IMG/VR virus record: IMGVR_UViG_3300044971_000211
Location: 1-28,953 of that record
From: a virus
DNA: 28,953 nucleotides
Reading direction: 5' to 3' (one strand)
Positions 24,075 to 28,953 of this stretch are shown here, in pieces. Position 1 is the first letter of the stretch. Each line of letters starts with the position of its first letter. The notes beneath the pieces are model-generated. The model saw only the letters and a program-made list of their open reading frames with translations. It did not search any database and had not been told where the DNA came from. Both the position numbers and the translations under genes were made by a program.

Positions 24075-26964
24075 CAAAGACCTCGTTCTTAAAGCTGACG
24101 TGCATGGCGTTGACCCGCATGCTTGGGCCGTTGGTTCGCGCCAGCATGTCTTTCTTGGTGTAGGTCACGCGGAACAGGGTCTCCATCTGGGCTTTGAACT
24201 CGTCATACCCAAAGCTCATTGTGACGCAGTGCTTTTTCATAAGCTGCTCCTCAACATAGAACTCGCGGTAGCCTTGCGTTGCCATCCCGTGCTCTACTCG
24301 CCCGAGTACCTTTGAGCGGGTTATGGAGAAGTCCTTAGTGCCATCCCCATCGCCCCAGCCCGTCATCACGATGCCATCGACTTTGCGAATCACAATGAAG
24401 TTGCCGTAGTTGTCGCCAATGTACGCGTTGAGCACATCTTCAGCCGAGCGTACGCTGCTGGTCATAACACCACGCGCCGTCTTAATCAACTTGAGCAGCG
24501 CAGCAATAATCTTGTTGACTTCTACGTCAAGAATCCCAGAGTACTCAGAGCGCAGCAGCACCGCAGCGGCCACAGTTGTTGTGCAGCCAGCGTGCCAGTA
24601 CCGCTCATCGTCCGTGAAGTTCATGGCTTTCTTCAGGTGTATGTGAACTTTGCCCACAACTTCCTCAACAGTCTTCTGGTTCTTGGCCAACCAGCGCACC
24701 CAAGCCTCGCCAGCCACCCCATAGTTACGTTTGAGTTCAAGCAGCATGGTGCGCTCTTCTGAAGTCCAGATCAGTTTCGTGTGCGGGCTCCACTCCAGCA
24801 TCCGCAGCAACTCGCCGTTTGAACTGTGCTTGCGTGCCCCAGCCATGTAGTCGGTCAGCTTCTCGTTCCCAGTCATCGTACAAGTCGATGCCCAATTGCT
24901 GTTGTTGATGCGCTCCTTGTTGGCCCCGGACTCCATCCGCTCCTTGCCCTGACCCTCGGCGTAGTCAAATATGAAAGCGGGTGCCCACTCCATGTTCTCG
25001 CGCTGTGTGCTCGTGATCTCGTCAATCAGCAGCGGCATACTCTTGAGCAAGCCAGCGCGTTGCTGCATAGCCACGGGTGATGTACTCTTGCCCGTTCTGT
25101 AGCGCAGTGGGTGCCCCCACACGCCAGCCTTGGCGCTCAGCACCAGTGATTTACCTGTACCAGACCACTGCGAACCAATGTGCCAGACGAACCCCTCGTA
25201 CTCAGTGAAGCGCATGAGTGGGGCACCGAAAGAGTCTATACATAGCGCCAACGCTATGTCCATGTCGGGCTTATTCACAAAAATTGTCTGCCACAGCTTC
25301 TGCCACTTAGACAAATCGCCGCGCCCGTTGGTGTTGCGGTTGATGTTTTCCAGCCCCGGCATAGGAACCTGTGTCTCCCGTCCGTCTGCGGTGAACACGC
25401 GGTTGTTGTACACAAAGGAGTTGTCGTCCTGCCAGCCGCACTGTGACGGCACACTAATTGGCTTGCGGTTCTGACTGGCCTCGCCCACGCAAGCGCGGAC
25501 GTACTCGTACAGAATCTTGTCGTGCCCTGCGAATGTAGACACGATGTTCTGGCTGGCCAGCCACTTCAGCGTCTCGTCTTTGCTGACAATGGACTTCTGC
25601 GGAAAGTTGAGCGTCTGCACACCTTCGGGTCGTACAGCGGCCATGTGTACCAAGTGGTCGTTCTCCATCTTCAGCAGATCAACCACAAACAAGTCGTACG
25701 GAACCAACTGAATGTTCCTCTTGACCTTCTTGCCCTCCTCATCTTCCTCGCTCTTGACGCAGTACACGCCGCCGTTCTCGCCGTAGCTGTACCCCCTTGG
25801 TGGGACAGGCCGTGTAACTGATGCGGGGCTGGAAAGCAGTGGGGCATCCGGTTCGTACGCATCCTCCGCGTTAAATTCGGCTTCCTCATCAAACTCAGTG
25901 TCAGGCACCTGTGGCGTCAGTTGGATGACTTTCTCGGTGTTGTCTTCCTTGATCTCGCGCCCTAGCACCAGCGGGTTGGTTATTTTGCCCCAGTGCTTGC
26001 ACCCCGTACAGATTCCGGGGTTCTCGCTGTCCATCTTTGTGCAGGGGTACGGGCCTTTGATCTCGGCCATCTTCTGGCGCATACGCTCTTCTGGGTATGG
26101 GTGCATGGCACTCAGCTCCAGCGCTTTCGCATCGCCGTCTTGGCAGACCTTGGCCCATGACAGCAGCCCACGCCATACCGGTTCTTTGCCGTCTTCAGCG
26201 GCGGTGTTCTTGTAGTCGGCTATCTGAGCGCAGTGCGGCTCCACGTTGGCAAACAAAGTCACGCTGTTGGCCAGCATGTTCACCTGTGCCGCGCCTTGAA
26301 CGCGCTGTGGGCGTTGACCCGGCAGGTCGATCTTTGGCTCAGGCGCTTCGTACTTCTCCTCAACGTGCTGGTATACAACGCCAGAGAACGCCGCCAGATT
26401 AAAGATGTCGCCCTCCTGCAATATGCGAACAGGGCGCGGCTTGTCGTACTTGGCCTTCATGTTGAACGTGCCGGGGACTCGCAGAATCCTCGCCAAGTCC
26501 GCTGTCACCGTCATGTCGATCTTGAAGTTGAACTGGGCGCACAAGCGCTTGAAGTTCTCAGCAACAGGTCGCCATATAGCGGCAGGGATGTCTGCGTCCA
26601 AAGGCCAGTAGGCATGCAGCCCACCACCTGAATCAACAATCCACGGCGTTCCCAGTTCTGCCAGCCCAGTGTCCTGCATGAACTTTATGAGTGCGTTGGC
26701 AGCGTCTTTCTTGGTGGCGTAGCCATCCATGTCGATGAAGAACGACTTAACGAACTGTGCGTTATCTGCGCCGCGCTTCGTGTCGAAGGCGGCTACCCCA
26801 TAGAACACATCGTATGACGCGGCTGTCCATGCGTCTATCTTGGGGATTAGGTCATCAATTGTCTCCGCATAAAAGTGCTCCTTCTTCTTTGTGAGTTCTA
26901 CCGCGCAGTACAGGCCAAGACCCGGAGACGGTAAAACCACCGCTAGAAATTCAGCGGGTGTCAT
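24034..26964 (-). CDS. Primase-helicase (prim-pol N-terminal, P-loop helicase-like C-terminal)
   Basis: A 976-residue replication protein, start supported by AGGA before ATG 26964. Residues ~1-190 form an archaeo-eukaryotic primase-like domain: D78-M-D80 for metal, SGGGLHAYWP (112-121) with the conserved S-x-x-x-x-H, and DLARILRVPGTFNMK (156-170). A Cys cluster follows (C308, C319, C322 with H324), likely a zinc site, then an acidic linker (~345-375). The C-terminal part (~420-976) is a DUF927/superfamily-3-like ATPase: Walker A GSQWSGTGKS (597-606) and Walker B LLIDEI (645-650). Such fusions both start and unwind DNA for phage replication. No DNA polymerase gene is visible in the window, so it may lie outside or the host's is used. 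It ends overlapping the next small gene. Confidence 0.88.
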   Translation of the reverse strand: MTPAEFLAVVLPSPGLGLYCAVELTKKKEHFYAETIDDLIPKIDAWTAASYDVFYGVAAFDTKRGADNAQFVKSFFIDMDGYATKKDAANALIKFMQDTGLAELGTPWIVDSGGGLHAYWPLDADIPAAIWRPVAENFKRLCAQFNFKIDMTVTADLARILRVPGTFNMKAKYDKPRPVRILQEGDIFNLAAFSGVVYQHVEEKYEAPEPKIDLPGQRPQRVQGAAQVNMLANSVTLFANVEPHCAQIADYKNTAAEDGKEPVWRGLLSWAKVCQDGDAKALELSAMHPYPEERMRQKMAEIKGPYPCTKMDSENPGICTGCKHWGKITNPLVLGREIKEDNTEKVIQLTPQVPDTEFDEEAEFNAEDAYEPDAPLLSSPASVTRPVPPRGYSYGENGGVYCVKSEEDEEGKKVKRNIQLVPYDLFVVDLLKMENDHLVHMAAVRPEGVQTLNFPQKSIVSKDETLKWLASQNIVSTFAGHDKILYEYVRACVGEASQNRKPISVPSQCGWQDDNSFVYNNRVFTADGRETQVPMPGLENINRNTNGRGDLSKWQKLWQTIFVNKPDMDIALALCIDSFGAPLMRFTEYEGFVWHIGSQWSGTGKSLVLSAKAGVWGHPLRYRTGKSTSPVAMQQRAGLLKSMPLLIDEITSTQRENMEWAPAFIFDYAEGQGKERMESGANKERINNSNWASTCTMTGNEKLTDYMAGARKHSSNGELLRMLEWSPHTKLIWTSEERTMLLELKRNYGVAGEAWVRWLAKNQKTVEEVVGKVHIHLKKAMNFTDDERYWHAGCTTTVAAAVLLRSEYSGILDVEVNKIIAALLKLIKTARGVMTSSVRSAEDVLNAYIGDNYGNFIVIRKVDGIVMTGWGDGDGTKDFSITRSKVLGRVEHGMATQGYREFYVEEQLMKKHCVTMSFGYDEFKAQMETLFRVTYTKKDMLARTNGPSMRVNAMHVSFKNEVFDGNKVSVGEAKEG

Positions 26965-26978
26965 AGTCGTCCTAAGTT

Positions 26979-27200
26979 TTATTTCAGTTCTGGGTCGTTC
27001 GCGTGATTTACACCGGCTTCAAAGCCTTCTTCAAAGCCTTCTTGATGGCTATGTTGTCGTGCTGTTTTGTCATCAATAAGCAGGGCCATGCGAACGCACA
27101 GCTCCTCAACCCAGTCTTTGGGTAGCATCTCGTTGCCCATCAAATAGACTTGGCGCAGGAGTTCTTCATCTGTCAGTTGGGAAGGTCGAATACTTTGCAT
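26979..27200 (-). CDS. Small acidic protein, unknown function
   Basis: A 73-residue protein. ATG at 27200 is preferred over an upstream TTG because GGAG (27207-27210) is spaced six bases from it and the TTG would lie within that site. It reads QSIRPSQLTDEELLRQVYLM, a helical middle (PKDWVEELCVRMALL), and a tail with a small repeat EGFEEGFEAG followed by VNHANDPELK. The Glu/Phe/Gly tail is typical of small phage early proteins with a short helical repeat. Function unknown. It overlaps the upstream HTH gene by 28 bases and sits 14 bases before the primase-helicase start, so it is in the early operon. Confidence 0.6.
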   Translation of the reverse strand: MQSIRPSQLTDEELLRQVYLMGNEMLPKDWVEELCVRMALLIDDKTARQHSHQEGFEEGFEAGVNHANDPELK

Positions 27201-27451
27201 GTTTTTCTCCAAGCCTCGTCCGCTGTGCTGGACGATTGCATTATTTTTAAGAGTGCGTTGACCGTTGAGCGGTACGCGACGAAGACTTCACCGCCACCAA
27301 ACCAGTTGTAGATGGTCTGCCGCGATGCGCCAGAGGCGTACGCGATCTTGGTGACAGGGAAGTCCAGATGCACGGCCCAGCGCCCAAGCTGGTTGCCCAG
27401 CGTCTTGGGGGACTTAGACACCGTGTCTATAACTTGTTGTGAGTAGGCCAT
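27173..27451 (-). CDS. Small helix-turn-helix DNA-binding protein
   Basis: A 92-residue protein. ATG 27451 (AYSQQVIDTVSKSPK) is chosen over a TTG at 27511 that would overlap the upstream gene; the Shine-Dalgarno is weak either way. Residues ~27-52 read HLDFPVTKIAYASGASRQTI followed by YNWFGG, a clear HTH with recognition helix SRQTIYNW, followed by YRSTVNALLKIM. Small proteins like this in phage replication arms act as transcription regulators or as accessory DNA-binding factors. It lies between a putative ssDNA-binding protein and the primase-helicase. Target sites were not identified; the TTGCAA pair at 28907-28919 is one speculative candidate. Confidence 0.72.
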   Translation of the reverse strand: MAYSQQVIDTVSKSPKTLGNQLGRWAVHLDFPVTKIAYASGASRQTIYNWFGGGEVFVAYRSTVNALLKIMQSSSTADEAWRKTCKVFDLPN

Positions 27452-27495
27452 ATATTTAGTAGGCGGAGGAGCGCACGGCTCCCCCTGTCCCGATC

Positions 27496-28392
27496 TTAGG
27501 ATTCGTCCCAATCGTCAACCATCTCGGCAAGGTTGGCCTTGGCCTTTGGCACAGCGCTTGGCTTCTTCTCTTCTTTGCGAACCACTGGCTCTTCATCTTC
27601 GTCAGCCGCTGCCTCCACTTTGGCAGGGCGCTTGCCCGGCACATCGATTGGTGCGGCCACGCTGGCCGTGTCGTTCTTAAACACAGTCATGGCAACTGCG
27701 TTCTTGGCATCAGCGGTCTGACCTTGCTTCTTGATGACCGGAGCTTCGTCATCGTCAATCCAACGCATTGGTTTGAAGAACAGCTTGGGGGACTCAGACT
27801 TGGTGTCGAAGTTCATGCGGGTGATGACCTCGGACGGGTCGATGTTCTGCGCAGCCAACCAACGAGCGTACGCTTGCAGTGGGCGCTTATCGCCGTCTTC
27901 GTTACCAAAGACCGAAGTCGCTGGCGCAGTCAACTGCAACACATCACCGCCCATGTCATTTGCCAGCACGACAGCCAAGCGCTGTTGGTAGCGGCAAGCA
28001 CGGCTGTTACCTTGGCCTGAGCCAGCGATATTGTTGGGGCAAGCATCACACTTGGCGGCGGGCTTGTCTTTCACGGCGGCGTCAGGCGCTACACCATCGG
28101 CAGACCAGCAGTCAGGTGCGGCCACCTTGTCAGCATCGTACTTGGCTCCGTAGAACACGCGGGACACGTTGGGCGCGGCATTGACCACGACCACATCTAA
28201 GTAGCGCTCTTCAATTGCAGCGACTTCTTTGCCGCCACTGATAAGACGGAACACACCGCCTTTGATAGACACACGCTTGCCACCGGCTACTCCACCGCCA
28301 CCCGCAAGGGCTTTGGCAATTGCTGACAGTTCGCCCCGCGCTTTTACGTGCGCAGGGACTTGGGACGGATTGAAAAGAGCGACATTGCTCAT
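27496..28392 (-). CDS. Putative ssDNA-binding protein with Cys4 site and acidic tail
   Basis: A 298-residue protein with a strong AAGGAGAA five bases before ATG. N-terminal ~90 residues are beta-rich (KRVSIKGGVFRLISGGKEVA, EERYLDVVVVNAAPNVSRVF). Four cysteines (C95, C115, C118, C133; spacing 19, 2 and 14) suggest one zinc site inserted in that domain. Residues ~140-225 continue as mixed alpha/beta, ending with LFFKPMRWI. The last ~85 residues are a Lys/Glu/Pro linker ending in the acidic, aromatic tail EMVDDWDES. Zinc plus a disordered linker and an acidic tail recall phage ssDNA-binding proteins (T4 gp32 has zinc; T7 gp2.5 an acidic tail), and the gene lies in the replication arm. The call is inference; no OB-fold motif can be read directly. 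Confidence 0.5.
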   Translation of the reverse strand: MSNVALFNPSQVPAHVKARGELSAIAKALAGGGGVAGGKRVSIKGGVFRLISGGKEVAAIEERYLDVVVVNAAPNVSRVFYGAKYDADKVAAPDCWSADGVAPDAAVKDKPAAKCDACPNNIAGSGQGNSRACRYQQRLAVVLANDMGGDVLQLTAPATSVFGNEDGDKRPLQAYARWLAAQNIDPSEVITRMNFDTKSESPKLFFKPMRWIDDDEAPVIKKQGQTADAKNAVAMTVFKNDTASVAAPIDVPGKRPAKVEAAADEDEEPVVRKEEKKPSAVPKAKANLAEMVDDWDES

Positions 28393-28397
28393 AGGGT

Positions 28398-28404
28398 TCT
28401 CCTT
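28398..28404 (-). promoter_or_regulatory. Strong ribosome binding site for the putative SSB
   Basis: On the minus strand AAGGAGA lies five bases before ATG 28392. It is the best Shine-Dalgarno of the early arm and suggests high expression, as expected for a stoichiometric ssDNA-binding protein. Confidence 0.7.
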
Positions 28405-28407
28405 GGG

Positions 28408-28857
28408 TTACTTGGTTGGTTTACGAACTGAAATTGAATACTCTGTGACTGTGTTCAAGCCAGCAGGTACAGCGCCGGGGTTCTCTTCAAGAAAAGTTCC
28501 CATGTTGGTCTGCGCAATGCGTTTCTCGAACAGGTCGAGGGCATCGTGCTGTTTGACGAACTCTTTGAAAGAGTCCCAGTCACTTGTGTTGTACCGCGTC
28601 TTTGTAGAAAGCGTGACCGTACCGCTGTCGGTTCGCACCGATGCGATGCCAAGCTTGAGCATCTGATCTTTGAGCGCTATCTTCACGCCTTCTTGCTGCG
28701 CTTTGATGGCCTCGATCTGAGTCTCGTACTCGGTGGTCAGACGCTGCACTTCTGCTTGCATCTTGCGGTACACCCGCGCCAGCTTGTCCATTGGGACAAT
28801 TGGTTGGTCACTCGAAGCAGCCTGTGCGGGCGCTTCTTCTGTTTCGTCATCTGTCAT
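28408..28857 (-). CDS. Coiled-coil early phage protein, unknown (Gp157-like layout)
   Basis: A 149-residue protein with GGAG six bases before ATG 28857. Residues 1-20 are acidic and flexible, ~23-70 form a long coiled helix (KLARVYRKMQAEVQRLTTEY), then a beta part (GIASVRTDSGTVTLSTKTRY), then SDWDSFKEFVKQHDALDLFE and a closing NPGAVPAGLNTVTEYSISVR. A coiled N terminus followed by a G-x-x-x-V-x-T-x-x-G-T-V strand is also the layout of Siphovirus Gp157 proteins, linked to phage resistance, but the C-terminal part differs. It is the first gene visible in the early operon and directly precedes the putative ssDNA-binding protein, so a recombination or replication helper is possible. No catalytic motif seen. 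Confidence 0.65.
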   Translation of the reverse strand: MTDDETEEAPAQAASSDQPIVPMDKLARVYRKMQAEVQRLTTEYETQIEAIKAQQEGVKIALKDQMLKLGIASVRTDSGTVTLSTKTRYNTSDWDSFKEFVKQHDALDLFEKRIAQTNMGTFLEENPGAVPAGLNTVTEYSISVRKPTK

Positions 28858-28891
28858 TTGCTTCTCCGTTTATTGTTGTACAAGGTTGGAC

Positions 28892-28919
28892 AGTTTACAC
28901 ACGTTTTTGCAATTTGCAA
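28892..28919 (-). promoter_or_regulatory. Candidate promoter for the early arm, with paired TTGCAA
   Basis: On the minus strand TTGCAA (28914-28919) and TAAACT (28892-28897) are 16 bases apart, each matching four of six sigma-70 positions. A second TTGCAA lies at 28907-28912, so two palindromic hexamers one base apart overlap the -35 area and could be an operator. The promoter would start a transcript just upstream of ATG 28857. Weak statistical support in a short A/T-rich stretch. Confidence 0.3.
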
Positions 28920-28953
28920 CTCCTTTCATTTAATTTTTTATTTCATGGTCGAA

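Noticed and set aside
27452-27511. Longer N terminus for the HTH protein from TTG 27511
   Set aside because: Would overlap the upstream gene, lacks a ribosome binding site and adds a Pro-rich segment unlike the rest.

Overview
This window is a stretch of a tailed double-stranded DNA bacteriophage genome. It is most likely a podovirus-like phage: it has a gp10/gp12-like tail hub candidate, a string of ejection-type internal virion proteins and one giant polyvalent protein, with no tape measure, sheath or baseplate genes in view. Terminase, portal and capsid genes, and any DNA polymerase, are not in the window. The Gram-negative style lysis genes, the many AGGAG-type ribosome binding sites and the moderate GC content fit a proteobacterial host, but the host cannot be fixed from sequence alone. 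Protein styles recall poorly characterised environmental podoviruses; that is an impression from memory, not a search result.

The layout is two converging arms. The + strand arm (start of window to 23935) is the late region. In order it holds: a tail-fibre gene entering from the left edge and ending in an S74-type intramolecular chaperone domain (3-1472); a modular beta-repeat tail-fibre-like protein (1474-3282); a poly-glycine fibre tip protein (3294-4070); a tail assembly chaperone-like protein (4082-4492); a tightly overlapped lysis-type cassette (4521-6585) with a 54-residue protein, two single-span membrane proteins, a 3TM-type holin and an M15 peptidase endolysin; a tail hub/nozzle-like protein (6604-8778) with a small partner; then the internal/ejection protein block (9130-14459) with a GNAT acetyltransferase embedded in it; and finally a 3130-residue polyvalent protein (14543-23935).

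The - strand arm (28857 down to 23880) is the early replication region: a coiled-coil protein, a putative zinc-binding ssDNA-binding protein with an acidic tail, a small HTH protein, a small acidic protein, a primase-helicase of 976 residues, and a 64-residue protein that starts inside the primase gene and ends inside the 3' end of the giant + strand gene. The two arms therefore overlap antisense by 56 bp.

The most notable content is: (i) the giant protein combining an HELGVH zincin-like site, an ART-PolyVal ADP-ribosyltransferase-like domain and an LPD38-like region, probably delivered into the host with the DNA; (ii) a short beta-rich cassette that recurs in two unrelated structural genes and is itself interrupted by another cassette in one copy; (iii) a recurring (M/F)A-x-GG-x-(V/I) motif across three neighbouring virion proteins; (iv) an acetyltransferase inside the virion operon; and (v) two unexplained membrane proteins coupled to the holin and endolysin. 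There is no gene-free stretch above 300 bases. I saw no tRNA, CRISPR array, insertion sequence, integrase or reverse transcriptase.
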